Both the position numbers and the translations under genes were made by a program. A model generated the notes under the pieces. The model saw only the letters and a list, made by a program, of their open reading frames with translations, was not told the origin of the DNA and made no database searches. From positions 33,747,385-33,811,384 of the forward strand of contig OX246741.1 in assembly GCA_945910005.1 (NCBI GenBank): a DNA stretch of 64,000 bases. Direction: 5' to 3'. Positions 36,035 through 48,364 of this stretch are shown here, one piece after another. How positions within the stretch are numbered: the stretch's first letter is position 1; each line of letters starts with the position of its first letter. This stretch comes from Isoperla grammatica. Taxonomy: Eukaryota; Arthropoda; Insecta; Plecoptera; Perlodidae.

Positions 36035-37163
36035 ATGTAAGTTTATTTATTTATTTAATTTAATATATTTTCTTAAGCTCGAGTTAAATTTCGCTAACCT
36101 CGTTTGGCCGTTAATTCAACCCCTGTCCGTCCACAACTATTGTAACACTCTCATGAATCCAATGTAACTCAATGAAAACACAATGTTATTAGCTGTACGC
36201 ACTGGTTTTGACAGGCGCAACATTTTTGATTGATTATTTTCATTTTGATTGATGTGGCTGCAATATTTCACACCGACGGCTTATTAATTGTATGTTCATA
36301 ATTTAAACGCCAGCGCTCAATAAAGCTGTCATTATAGGGGGTGAACACAAACATGTGACGTAGTGGCCGGTGTGATATCACACTCGTTGCTGTGCACGTT
36401 CAAACGTGTCTAAATTAGCAGATACTGTTCTTTAGTTCATACATTTTGATTGAACAGTGTTGCCAAATATAATACGGAGAATCGTTGACCGCTACAAGTA
36501 AGCTCAAAACTACGTTCACTAAAGCATGCGTCATTAGAGACAGTAAAGGAAGAAGTAAAAGCAACGAGTAACTTCAGCGCTCTATATACGTGCATTTTTT
36601 TATTGCATCTGGATGCAATTTTTGTATAACCAATGTATTTTCTCCATGCTGAAAGCACACGTTTCCTCACGACGTCGAATAGATGAAAATTACATCAATA
36701 TTGCATCTTATTGTATTGCAGGCAGTCAAACAATGGGTGGACGATAAAATGTCGTTGAAATTCGAAATAGTGTAGACTGTCGACCGTCCATTTCTGCACA
36801 AGGGTTGCCTGACTCGTCTGTCTGACGTCAAAATATTGTCTGCTGAGTGCTGACGAAAGAGGCAACCCCTGTTAATCTGACCTGAGGAAGGCAGCAGAAC
36901 AGCTGTCGAAATATGGTACTGACTTTTTACCGAAGGTACCGAAAATCTTTAACTGTGTAAGCCTTACAGTGATTATAAATGCCTTATTCCAGTTAATAAT
37001 AGTGCTTTTTTTGATAAAAATGGAAGATAATTATCATTATTAATTAAATGCGTTTTCGTTTTAATCTGGCATGTAATTTACACAACTAGCTCGATCAAAC
37101 GTAATGTTTTTATCTTGTTGATATGTAAAACAGGTTGATGTCTAGTGTTGCTTGTTGTTGCAG
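36035..37163. other. Non-coding DNA, probably intron before the exon at 37164
   Basis: AT-rich. Near 36879 CCTGAGGAAGGCAGCAGAAC and CTGTCGAAATATGGTAC resemble a motif often seen in non-LTR or Penelope-like elements. The last 20 bases form an acceptor with a T-rich tract ending TTGTTGTTGCAG. Confidence 0.5.
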
Positions 37164-37364
37164 AATGCTTGGCGGGGTGGCGGGGAGGCACCTGAGCACA
37201 CGGCGCAGGGGCTCGTCCCCCCTGGTGAGGCTGGCGCCCCCGGGGGGGCTGGGGGACGACGGAGCCATGCCCCCCAACAGCCCCCGCTACCGCCGTCGTC
37301 GCGCGGTCACCACGTCCGACCACAAGTCCTGCGCCCTGGTGCAACTCAAGCTGGGCGACATTAT
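37164..37364 (+). CDS. Internal coding exon of an unidentified host gene
   Basis: A strikingly GC-rich 201-bp island in AT-rich surroundings, bounded by a good acceptor (TTGTTGTTGCAG|A) and a good donor (TTAT|GTAAGT). One frame is open throughout. One base completes the incoming codon and two bases of a codon remain at the donor, so both introns are phase 2 and the exon is symmetric. The 66 complete residues start MLGGVAGRHLSTRRRG; the ATG at 37165 may be internal. They include a Pro/Gly-rich middle, a basic cluster RYRRRRAVTTSDHK with basophilic kinase-site character, and a C-terminal segment CALVQLKLGDIM that looks like folded protein. I do not recognise the family. Overlapping ORFs in other frames (37078-37410 minus, 37152-37397 plus) are shadows. 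No neighbouring exon of the gene was identified. Confidence 0.65.
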
Positions 37365-38399
37365 GTAAGTGGACCGCGGCAATATCACCGCATGTAACTA
37401 TTACACGCATACATGCACCGAGTTTTTGACACGGTTACTCGTGTTGATTCACACATTGGTCTAAAGGGGCTGTATGTCGAGCGCCTGATTTCTGTAGATT
37501 ACGCTGGAAAACAGAAATAATGTATTGGAATATAGAAACATTCATGAAAAAGAGCACTCACTTCTTTATTCCAAGCAGACAAATTTTGTATTACTTTGTG
37601 TCAGTTTTGAAGCATTTTACAGCTTTTCAACCGACATAATTCTGGGGGTCCGCAGGGTTTGACACACAAAGAAGAGACACATATATGGTCGAATAACTTC
37701 ATGTAGGAATAACCACGTGCAATAAGCTCATTGGATTGATAAAATATGAGAAAACGACTTTCATTGACTGGGAGACTTCAGGGTAACGTCTAAGAGTCGA
37801 ATATTACAATTAACTCCTAAATATTATAGCTTTTAGAATGTCTAGAAATCTGTGTGAACGCCATAATGGTTTTATTATTTGTTATAAGAATGTAGCTATT
37901 AGAAACTTTTATGTTAAACCGGTAGGTCGTTTTAAAAGATAAAATCATAACATGACGTGTTTTATAATTGTTTGAAGCCTAACATAAAAAACATATATTA
38001 CGTAAAGTTTGAATTTTGTATCTTCGTGTCATAAGACTATTCAGAAATTTCCGAAATCCAGGCGTAATTGTAACTCAATACGAAGAGTTTCTTAGACGTA
38101 GTCTCTCACCAATTACTCTCACAAAACTTCTCCTTTCATAATTATAACCAACTCAAGTTATACTGGGTCTTATGACTTCCAGACAAATATTTAAGTCTCC
38201 GCTAACTTACTTTCACCATGGCAACCACCAATCAGTAACTTTGAAACTAAGTCAGCTGATACTAAATGTATTTAATTGTAACGCAGAAGAGCGGGCATAG
38301 CCCTTATTTGCATGTAGACGTTCCATTAAAATTACCTTCTGTAGGTATGCGTATAGATGTAAGTACCAAGGATGCTTCCATCAGCATATTCCATGCAAC
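37365..38399. other. Non-coding DNA, probably intron
   Basis: AT-rich sequence following the donor at 37365. No exon recognised. A repeat-like CACCATGGCAACCACCAATC segment lies at about 38215. Confidence 0.5.
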
Positions 38400-38724
38400 G
38401 AGTACAGAGTACCAGAGCAGGTTGCAAGAAGGAGTATAATATAGAAAGAGGGGGGATCATAATTGGAAGTTTCAACGTCAGGTAGTGAGTAGTGATCTGG
38501 GATGGTTTGGTTTTGTTGAGAGAACGGTTAGTGAATGGAATGAGTTACCCGAGGAGGTTGTTGAGTGCGAGTCAGTAAGGGAATTTAGAAATAGATGGGA
38601 GGATATGAGGTGATTAGGGAGGGTGGGGTGGGGGGAGGTTTGGATAGGTTGCCACCGGGTAGTTGTGGCCCATTTGCAGCCTGTAAGTGTTTAATCTTAA
38701 TATTAATCTTAATCTTAAACATTA
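38400..38724 (+). pseudogene. 3' end of a non-LTR retrotransposon reverse-transcriptase ORF
   Basis: The frame ending TGA at about 38613 contains FVERTVSEWNELPEEVVEC followed by SVREFRNRWEDMR. This is the pattern that closes many CR1/Jockey-type polyproteins (variable bases, then WN.LP..VV and a short basic tail). Upstream, the frame is broken by a stop near 38435, so the fragment is decayed and 5'-truncated. The 3' untranslated part ends in AATCTTAATATTAATCTTAA, a short tandem tail typical of such elements. It is probably dead. Confidence 0.7.
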
Positions 38725-40081
38725 ACTACCCACCTGTAAGAAAGTTCCTTAAACCCCTTAGAGGTCAAAATGTAGAGCTGCTGCCACTGTAGATAGGGTA
38801 AACCCCTTCGATCGCCAGTCGACCACGCTAATATCAGCTATTCACCTTCTAATGATCCAGCTTCTGAAAGTAGACCCGATGTGGGACATATTGTGAAGGT
38901 TCCTTCACACCGTACGTTTCTAGTAAAGCAACATCGCTAACAATTTATTACTTTTTACGCCTGCTTTGGCATAATCTGACCATATCTGACTTCGGCTATA
39001 GAACAGATTTTCTTGCACGCGTTACCTGTCTTTAGATTTAGTTGCAACACGTACTACAGTGGGTCAGCGTTGGGAAACATAGTGGATGAATGAAGCCTCA
39101 ATCTGTTGTTCTCTCTCGGCCTATGCTCTTTGCACCCCACTCAAAAGGCATCTAGAAAACATTGACCCTCACCATTGTAACATTTCAGTGCTCTGTAATT
39201 GACTGCACTACGATTTCCGTAGGTGAATGTTTTCGAGATTTCTGTAAATCTTTTTATGGCAGCTTTTAGCGGGTACAATAGGGTCCAACTTCATTCATCT
39301 GTGGTTCTCAAGGCTAATTGTACTTTAGTAGTTGTGTTGTTTTATTTGCAGCCTTATAAACTAAACTAAATAAACCATTCAGTCTACCATTCAATTGTAT
39401 TATATATAGTTACTGTTATAACGATGAACGAAAGATGTTAGATTGGGACAATATTTAAAGAAAACCCTCACAACAGTAACCACGGTTAGTACTTGAAAAT
39501 ACTCACGTGTAAAGTTTCGAGAGGTCCTTTCTCTTCTTTAGGCACAACGATGTGGTGTCCTCGCTGTATCGTCGTATCTAACCTTTATTATTGTAATATT
39601 TCAAATTTTGTTAATCCAGTTCGTTCTTATGATAGTAAATTTTGATTAAAAACCCCCTTTTAATATTATTTTAATCTATTACTAAAAAGTAAAAACCTTC
39701 CGTTTTGATTTTGTGCGGGTCTAGTAATGAAATTATAACCTCCCCGTTTGTTAGGTTTACCATGGCGTACTCAATCAATGTAAATATAGCGTTAGAACAA
39801 ACATAATTCTTCTTTTGTCCATGATTGCGTGAAAATTGTATGAAAATCGAGTGTGAAAAGAAGCTTTCCTGATAAAATACGCACAAGAGAGAGAAATGTT
39901 ACTTTCTTGTTTTTTTTCGCACTTCGCAGAAATCTTTTAATGGCAAATTCTCTCCCCCGATAAGAAAGTCCCAATGTTTCTCAGTAAAACATTCAAGAAT
40001 TCATTGATAATTGAAAAATAAAATTGAGAAATCCGTTTCTGGAACCGCGAGGGAAATTGAAATGGGGAATAATAAAGTGCG
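38725..40081. other. Non-coding DNA
   Basis: No gene recognised. Minus-strand ORFs at 39671-39974 are short and featureless. Confidence 0.5.
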
Positions 40082-42572
40082 CAAGGCGGTGCGTACCGGA
40101 ATAGCACCGTAGCTTCACAGGCGGTGAATATTGAACCAAGTCTTTGCAAGGCGGTGCGTAGCGGAATAGCACCGTAGCTTCACAGGCGGTGGATATTGAA
40201 CCGAGTCTTTGCAAGGCGGTGCGTACCGGAATAGTACCGTAGTAGCTTCACAGGCGGTGGATATTGAACTGAGTCTTTGCAAGGCGGTGCGTACCGGAAT
40301 AGTACCGTAGTTTCACGGGCGGTGGATATTGAACCGAGTCTTTGCAAGGCGGTGCGTACCGGAATAGTACCGTAGTAGCTTCACAGGCGGTGGATATTGA
40401 ACCGAGTCTTTGCAAGGCGGTGCGTACCGGAATAGCACCGTAGTAGCTTCACAGGCGGTGGATATTGAACCGAGTCTTTGCAAGGCGGTGCGTACCGGAA
40501 TAGTACCGTAGTAGCTTCACATGCGGTGGATATTGAACCGAGTCTTTGCAAGGCGGTGCGTGGCGGAATAGCACCGTAGCTTCACAGGCGGTGGATATTG
40601 AACCGAGTCTTTGCAAGGCGGTGCGTACCGGAATAGCACCGTAGTAGCTTCACAGGCGGTGGATATTGAACCGAGTCTTTGCAAGGCGGTGCGTACCGGA
40701 ATAGCACCGTAGCTTCACAGGCGGTGGATATTGAACCGAGTCTTTGCAAGGCGGTGCGTACCGGAATAGCACCGTAGCTTCACAGGCAAAGGATATTAAA
40801 CCGAGTCTTTGCAAGGCGGTGCGTAGCGGAATAGCACCGTAGCTTCACAGGCGGTGAATATTGAACCGAGTCTTTGCAAGGCGGTGCGTAGCGGAATAGC
40901 ACCGTAGCTTCACAGGCGGTGAATATTGAACCGAGTCTTTGCAAGGCGGTGCGTGGCGGAATAGCACCGTAGCTTCACGGGCGGTGAATATTGAACCGAG
41001 TCTTTGCAAGGCGGTGCGTAGCGGAATAGCACCGTAGCTTCACAGGCGGTGGATATTGAACCAAGTCTTTGCAAGGCGGTGCGTAGCGGAATAGCACCGT
41101 AGCTTCACAGGCGGTGAATATTGAACCGAGTCTTTGCAAGGCGGTGCGTAGCGGAATAGCACCGTAGCTTCACAGGCGGTGAATATTGAACCGAGTCTTT
41201 GCAAGGCGGTGCGTGGCGGAATAGCACCGTAGCTTCACGGGCGGTGAATATTGAACCGAGTCTTTGCAAGGCGGTGCGTAGCGGAATAGCACCGTAGCTT
41301 CACAGGCGGTGAATATTGAACCGAGTCTTTGCAAGGCGGTGCGTAGCGGAATAGCACCGTAGCTTCACAGGCGGTGAATATTGAACCGAGTCTTTGCAAG
41401 GCGGTGCGTAGCGGAATAGCACCGTAGCTTCACAGGCGGTGGATATTGAACCAAGTCTTTGCAAGGCGGTGCGTAGCGGAATAGCACCGTAGCTTCACAG
41501 GCGGTGAATATTGAACCGAGTCTTTGCAAGGCGGTGCGTAGCGGAATAGCACCGTAGCTTCACAGGCGGTGAATATTGAACCGAGTCTTTGCAAGGCGGT
41601 GCGTACCGGAATAGCACCGTAGTAGCTTCACAGGCGGTGGATATTGAACCGAGTCTTTGCAAGGCGGTGCGTACCGGAATAGCACCGTAGTAGCTTCACA
41701 GGCGGTGGATATTGAACCGAGTCTTTGCAAGGCGGTGCGTACCGGAATAGCACCGTAGCTTCACAGGCGGTGGATATTGAACCGTGTCTTTGCAAGGCGG
41801 TGCGTACCGGAATAGCACCGTAGCTTCACAGGCAAAGGATATTGAACCGAGTCTTTGCAAGGCGGTGCGTAGCGGAATAGCACCGTAGCTTCACAGGCGG
41901 TGAATATTGAACCGAGTCTTTGCAAGGCGGTGCGTGGCGGAATAGCACCGTAGCTTCACAGGCGGTGAATATTGAACCGAGTCTTTGCAAGGCGGTGCGT
42001 GGCGGAATAGCACCGTAGCTTCACAGGCGGTGAATATTGAACCGAGTCTTTGCAAGGCGGTGCGTGGCGGAATAGCACCGTAGCTTCACAGGCGGTGAAT
42101 ATTGAACCGAGTCTTTGCAAGGCGGTGCGTAGCGGAATAGCACCGTAGCTTCACAGGCGCTGAATATTGAACCGAGTCTTTGCAAGGCGGTGCGTAGCGG
42201 CATAGCACCGTAGCTTCACAGGCGGTGAATATTGAACCGAGTCTTTGCAAGGCGGTGCGTAGCGGAATAGCACCGTAGCTTCACAGGCGGTGAATATTGA
42301 ACCGAGTCTTTGCAAGGCGGTGCGTACCGGAATAGCACCGTAGCTTCACAGGCGGTGAATATTGAACCGAGTCTTTGCAAGGCGGTGCGTAGCGGCATAG
42401 CACCGTAGCTTCACAGGCGGTGAATATTGAACCGAGTCTTTGCAAGGCGGTGCGTAGCGGAATAGCACCGTAGCTTCACAGGCGGTGGATATTGAACCGA
42501 GTCTTTGCAAGGCGGTGCGTAGCGGAATAGCTCCGTAGCTTCACAGGCGGTGGATATTGAACCGAGTCTTCA
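40082..42572. repeat. 65-bp satellite array, ~38 copies
   Basis: The monomer contains CAAGGCGGTGCGTAGCGGAA, TAGCACCGTAGCTTCACAGG and CGGTGAATATTGAACCGAGT. A 68-bp variant has an extra TAG (GTAGTAGCTTC), often together with GCGTACCGG. Variant markers recur at multiples of the monomer: ACCAAGTC at 41061 and 41451 (390 bp), and GCGTGGCGG with ACGGGCGG near 40953-40978 and 41213-41238 (260 bp). Minus-strand ORFs inside the array are artefacts. Confidence 0.95.
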
Positions 42573-42689
42573 CAACGCTCGCTATAGAAGGCTGTGACAT
42601 GTTGCCCGCAGGCCATGGCAACGTCAATCATCTCCCAGTAACAAGTCAAATCTGCTTGAAGTTATTTTTCAATCCTTATTCATAGTTCC

Positions 42690-42960
42690 CACGTGACGTC
42701 ACAGCGGCCATGATTGCGACACAATTGAGGAGGATCAATCCTAGATCATTGGTAAATACTATTCAAATCTAATAAATAAGCCTAATTTATAATTTAAAAA
42801 GTAAACGGAATTAATACAAAAATAAAAAATTTCCACGCACAGTAATTTTATTTTAAAAACTGGCTGGATTTAAAGAACTAAGAATGTATGTGTTCTAGCA
42901 CAACAGCCTTCAATTGTTTCTCCATGTGGCCGCCACGCGCAAAGATGTGACGTACGTGCA
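42690..42960. mobile_element. MITE, CACGTGACGTCA family (diverged copy 4)
   Basis: The left end CACGTGACGTCACAGCGGCC matches the family. The right part has ATGTGGCCGCCACGCGCAAA, like GTGGCCACCATGCGCAA in the copy at 10003. The interior is AT-rich and hard to align. Confidence 0.6.
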
Positions 42961-44987
42961 ACCTATGAATATGTTTATATCTAACATTCACCATTTTTGG
43001 CGTTCGGGTGCCCTCAAAATAATCACGGAATTGTACCGGCGTAAGAAAACACGTCTGCACTGGAAACTATTGAAGATCCAACTTTTTACAAACTTCATCA
43101 ATATCATAATATAAACATCAGTGTGACCTAAATAATGTTAACGTCCACACTTTCATCAGTGCAGCATAACATGATTGTAAAATGTAAAGTAATGTGCTGG
43201 TACGAGCTGACCAAAAAATGTAGTTTTTTTAACATTGTATAACAACACTTTAACATTCAATATTTACATTCACTCTTTTTGAACTAGAATTTGTGATATA
43301 AAAAGTTATTTAAAAAGATGAGCGTCATACCCACGTACTTGGAAAACTTAAACATCATACCGTATCGTAGTTTAACTGTTAGCGACATAAAAAAAATATA
43401 CGCCATATTAAGAAGGTTTCCCCTTGAAATTGAGTCAGTCTACACGAAAATAAACTGAGTGAAGACATCAAAGAGTAGTATCAAAGATTACAAACTAGGT
43501 TATATTAAGTTGCGGGAAGCCGGCCAATCAAAACACGGCAGCTAAAAGCATCGACACTTGTTGGGTCAACTTGTTACACGCAAAGTTTGGCAGGGGGTGT
43601 TGTGGGGGGGGAGGGGCAGCCTGGGGATGGAGGGGGGGAGGGAGCGGTGTGAATCACTGTTACAATGAGGTGGCATAAGTACTTTTGTTGCATATTGTGA
43701 TAATCGGGTTTACAGGCTGCGAACATGTGCGTGTGTTGACAGCGCTAGCCAAAGAGACAAAATTATTGAAGTAAAATCATATTTTAAAATGTTTATTATT
43801 AATGACAACGTGTATGGATACATTAGAGAATACATAAATATTGCTGGTCGGAAGAGCAGAGCAAGACACTGCGTCACCACCAGACCGCTCAAGGGGCATA
43901 CAGCGCTACCCAGCGGACTTTTCCGAAACTTCAACACGACGCGACGTGAACGCTCTCAAGCAGTAAAACCTCGAAGCTCGTCGCCGTTGCAGTTCGTGAC
44001 TTTCCCGCTGTAGTGTTCAGTGTCGCTGCCTAGCGTCACGGAACCAAGCGTCGTCTGGCGTCGGTAACTAGTTCCCACTTCCCCCGACAGATCGCTGCCG
44101 CCAGCGCAACCGCTGCCATGCATGTCCGTCCGTAATAACAGGCGATCGACCGAGCGAGCCCGCTTGTACGCATAGAACCATAGAACGATCCAGCACCCCT
44201 AAAACACAACACATATTTCACCTAACTCGAATTAACGAACATTATCAAAATATATTAAATATTTAAACCCCTTGCATATTTTATTAGCATAGAACTCGAA
44301 CGTCACGGCAGGGGAAGGAGGAGAGGCAATCGATAGGTCGGACAATTGACTAGCCGTATTTTGTGCCGCATTTACCCCCACTCCTCCCCTCTCCCCTCCC
44401 TTCCGTCACCCTAACATGATACCTGTCTCTAACGTCACCCTTATTATTCGAAATACTTTGGAACGAATGAGATAGAATGTTTTTTTACTCTACTGTGATT
44501 AAAGTTAACGATTCTAGGTAATGGAGGTGGTTTCTTCTGCAGCGTCGGTGTTCGGCAGTGGAGAGGTAGAGATTCTCTTGTAACTAGGATTCAAGTGCAG
44601 AGTAAACCAGGTCATGTGGGTGGGGGTTGCAGTGTCGTCATATGACGGAACCCTTTAGCTTAGACATTGCAAAGTAGGCAAGATTTTTATCTTCGCCTCA
44701 GGGGGGAGAAATTATAAAACTGAGATAAGGAACGATTTCCAGGGAAGTTAATTGTTGGTTATATAACTGGTGCGGATATAATTAGTTCTTTTGATTAATT
44801 ACTAAGCTGATTATTTCTATACGTGTAATTTCAAGCAACGTTTTAACTTTTAACTAGCCTTGTTATGACTGCTTATTTATTTAGCTTTAGTTTTCAATAA
44901 TACTCGACAACGAAAGAGGGTTCTTAGACAAGAGCTATAAGTTTATGCTTATTTTCTGAACCGATTCTTAAAATAAGTGAAATACTA
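42961..44987. other. Non-coding DNA with a CpG-richer patch at ~43.9-44.2 kb
   Basis: No coding exon recognised. A G-rich tract lies at 43593-43645. The segment 43930-44175 is richer in CG dinucleotides than its surroundings and contains TTCAGTG, an insect initiator-like string, near 44015. It could be a promoter or 5' UTR, but the evidence is weak. Confidence 0.35.
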
Positions 44988-45978
44988 GATTTAATAACAC
45001 AAAACAGAGATAGATATAATAACACAAAAGAGAGATAGATATAATAACACAAAAGAGATATAATAACACAAAACAGAGATAGATATTAACACAAAAGCGA
45101 TATAATAACACAAAACAGAGATAGGTATAATAACACAAAAGAGATATAATAACACAAAAGAGATATAATAACACAAAAGAGAGATAGATATAATAACACA
45201 AAACAGATATAATAACACAAAACAGAGATAGATGTAATAACACAAAAGAGATATAACAACACAAAAGAGATATAATAACACAAAACAGAGATAATATAAT
45301 AACACAAAAGAGATATAATAACACAAAACAGGTTGATATAATAACACAAAAGAGATATAATAAACAAAAGAGAGATAGATATAATAACACAAAAGAGATA
45401 TAATAACACAAAACAGAGATAGATGTAATAACACAAAAGAGATATAATAACACAAAACAGAGATAGATATAATAACACAAAAGAGATATAATAACACAAA
45501 ATAGAGATAGATATAATAACACAAAAGAGATATAATAACACAAAAGAGATATAATAACACAAAAGAGATATAATAACACAAAACATAGATTTAATAACAC
45601 AAAAGAGATATAATAACACAAAACAGAGATAGATATAATAACACAAAAGAGAGATAGATATAATAACACAAAAGAGATATAATAACACAAAACAGAGATA
45701 GATATAATAACACAAAAGAGATATAATAACACAAAACAGAGATAGATATAATAACACAAAAGAGATATAATAACACAAAACAGAGATAGATATAATAACA
45801 CAAAAGAGATATAATAACACAAAACAGAGATAGATATAATAACACAAAAGAGATATAATAACAGAAAACAGAGATAGCTATAATAACACAAAAGAGATAT
45901 AATAACACAAAACAGAGATAGATATAATAACACAAAAGAGATATAATAACACAAAACAGAGATAGATATAATAACACA
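44988..45978. repeat. AT-rich composite satellite, 19- and 25-bp subunits
   Basis: The subunits ATAATAACACAAAAGAGAT (19 bp) and one built on ATAATAACACAAAACAGAGA plus TAGAT (25 bp) mostly alternate, giving a ~44-bp composite for about 1 kb. The minus strand lacks stops in the repeat, so all three frames stay open for up to 354 codons of C/Y/I/L/F/V-rich sequence. This is not a membrane protein gene. Confidence 0.92.
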
Positions 45979-47153
45979 AAATTTCGCAAAATTACAGTAA
46001 TAAAGAGAAACGTAAATATATATATTCTGCAAGTCAAATTAGAAATTATCTTTGATTTATTTGTTCTTATCTTTAAATCACAAAAAGTACAAAAGAAAAA
46101 AGTGTAATAAAAAAGAAGGAATAGTTGAATAAATTGAAAGGAGATTTTTTATTTTCATTAGGTTTTATTGTTTACTGTAGCGGAAAATAAACACACATAT
46201 TGCACATCAATTAAAAACATGACTTCTATGTATTTGTTCTGATCTTTTCATTGCAAACAGCAGGAAGGAAAGAAAGTTTGTAGAAAAAAAGATTTCGAAA
46301 ATCAAATATGGTATATATTTTATTTTGATGTGGATTTATTTTTTAAACTTGGGCAAACTTTTGATATATTAACAATGATTGTAATGTTTAAAAAGTTTGG
46401 TGAAGTGAGATTGAAATAAATTCTTCTGAGCTCGTGCTCGAAATTTGAGTAGTTTTCTATCTGACGTCAATGCATGTACTGGAGCTGAGCTTTTACCATT
46501 GTATTCGCTCTCGGTCCTCCAGGTATGCAGCGATAATTTTAAATTCCATTTATCAAGATAGATTGACACGAAGCAACTTACGCTTCATTCAGTAGGTCCC
46601 CTTTTCGATACCGGGGACCAGCAATACCTGGGGCAAGTTTTTCCGAAGTTTTCCTCAGTTACAATTTGAATATTTCATTCGAGTCTCCTTGAATTCAAGG
46701 ATAAAAAAGCATCAAAACATAGTTGATGACAAATACCGTAGCAGTAATAGTGAAACTATTACTTTTAAGGTATTTGTTGATAATAAAATGCAACAATGCT
46801 CCAATTTCTTTGATTAGTGAAGTTAAGTATAGGATTAGTTTATGGTTTCTATGAAATTGTTTTACTACATGCTATTTACATAAGCATCTGGCCCTGAACC
46901 GTTTAAAAGCAGAAATCCTGCTAGCATCTGCTCTCGGATATTCCTCCCAAATATTCTAACATCCTTATTGAGTAATTGATCTAGTTAGTCATCTGACGAA
47001 GGGCACACATAGTATAGGCAATTCTACGCGCCGTTTAGTGGGCGCTGTCATCTTGGGCGTTCATACAACTTCCTCAATGCACAGCCTTCTTGACGGGTAA
47101 ATCCGTGATAGAACCTCGGATTGAACCGACGTTCAGGATGGCTGTGCCTCAAT
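45979..47153. other. Non-coding DNA with decayed SINE parts
   Basis: No gene recognised. CAGTTACAATTTG near 46660 and CTAGTTAGTCATCTGACGAA near 46981 resemble the body and 3' end of SINE family 2, suggesting a broken copy between ~46590 and 47010. Confidence 0.4.
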
Positions 47154-47362
47154 GTAATGCTTGTTGCACTACATGGACGTCGACGAGCGCCGAGCGTCGA
47201 AAGTGGATGATCTGACCAATCAGGGCGAAGCGGCACTTGCAAGCGCCGAAGTTGGTTGGTTCCAACTTCTTCGGATCATCTACTTCCGGCGCTCGGCGCT
47301 CGTCGACGTCCATGTAGTCATTACCTTACTAAGGTATTTGATGTAGTGCAACAAGCATTACC
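47154..47362. mobile_element. MITE with long inverted arms and a small insertion in one arm
   Basis: The left arm from GTAATGCTTGTTGCACTACA through GACGTCGACGAGCGCCGAGC to GATGATC is inverted on the right. The right arm has 29 extra bases: 22 bp containing the palindrome TACCTTACTAAGGTA plus a second copy of ATGTAGT (47312-47318 and 47341-47347). Confidence 0.8.
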
Positions 47363-48309
47363 CAGCAAAATTGTTGAAATCAATTATGTTCGAGAAGACT
47401 GTGTGTTAAAGTATGGTTCCAATGGCGGCCGGAAGTTCAAAGATGGCGAAAACATAATGCCCTATAGCCAAGATGTTCACCCTACAGCAGGGATTCCTAC
47501 GAAAAATTAGTATCATTAGATACATCATTATAAATATAAATTATTCAGTGGTAACATACTACATAACTACTCTACATTCGAGTTCTTTTGTAGTCAGATA
47601 CCAGAAAATGCAATTCACCGCCTACGGTTTCCTCAGTCACTCATAACGGTTAAGAAAACTCTGGGAATGGACCACTTTACTCTGGAGAGTGAGACGCAAT
47701 GAAGAACCTGTGTGTTCACTAGAAATCTTTTTTAAAAACCATTTTCTATTACGTTTTAGCACCGGGTTTCGATATCTGTATCAACATGTTTCATTTTGTC
47801 CATATTTTAGGAAACGTAAAACACGGGTGGAACCACCTCGAATCGATACCGTATTGGGTAGTGTTGCATGCTTGCAAGTGTATCTCGAAGGGTTTTTGAA
47901 AATATCATAAATAATGAAAGGGAATTGCGAACACGCATCCCTTTACAAATGTCGGCCATTATTAATTATTCAATTTCTTTGTATAGCCGCGGTTCAGCGT
48001 GGAACGAGGACACTAAATAATATGTGACTCTTGCGATCAGGAAACAGTTGATGACGTATTCAGTTCACTTTTAGCTTTTAACCTTTTCGTACAGTTACGA
48101 AATACAATATACTGTTCCTAGAAACCTGCACTTGCTTTTTTAAAATCGCCTTTTTAAGTGTATAAAAACATGTTTTAATAGTTCTTTCCAAAAATGTAAT
48201 ACTATGTATGATAATAAGTGGATAGTATACTGTTGAATGACGGACTAATAATCTATTTGTGTTAATTCGTAATTATAGATAATTTTTGACGATGTTCATG
48301 TAAGCAAAT
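47363..48309. other. Non-coding DNA
   Basis: No gene recognised. The phrase GGATTCCTACGAAAAATTAG near 47490 resembles the SINE family 2 tail at ~58830. Confidence 0.45.
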
Positions 48310-48364
48310 GTCCGTAAATCCTCTAGCGGGGGCTCGTTACCAAACCTCCGCTAAGAGGGGCCTT
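48310..48364. repeat. Fold-back element related to 17484-17548, inverted
   Basis: The reverse complement contains TTAGCGGAGGTTTGGTAACG and GCTAGAGGATTTACGGAC, colinear with the element at 17484. One terminus is degraded. Confidence 0.6.

Noticed and set aside
37078..37410. 110-codon minus-strand ORF and a second plus-strand ORF over the GC-rich exon
   Set aside because: Shadows of the plus-strand frame that is bounded by proper acceptor and donor sites.
40082..42572. Possible CRISPR-like array of ~65-bp units
   Set aside because: Units are contiguous tandem monomers with no unique spacers, in a eukaryotic context: a satellite.
44968..46037. Overlapping minus-strand ORFs of 148-354 codons, rich in C, Y, L, F, V
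   Set aside because: All lie in an AT-rich tandem array without minus-strand stops; three frames are open at once, which is an artefact of the repeat.
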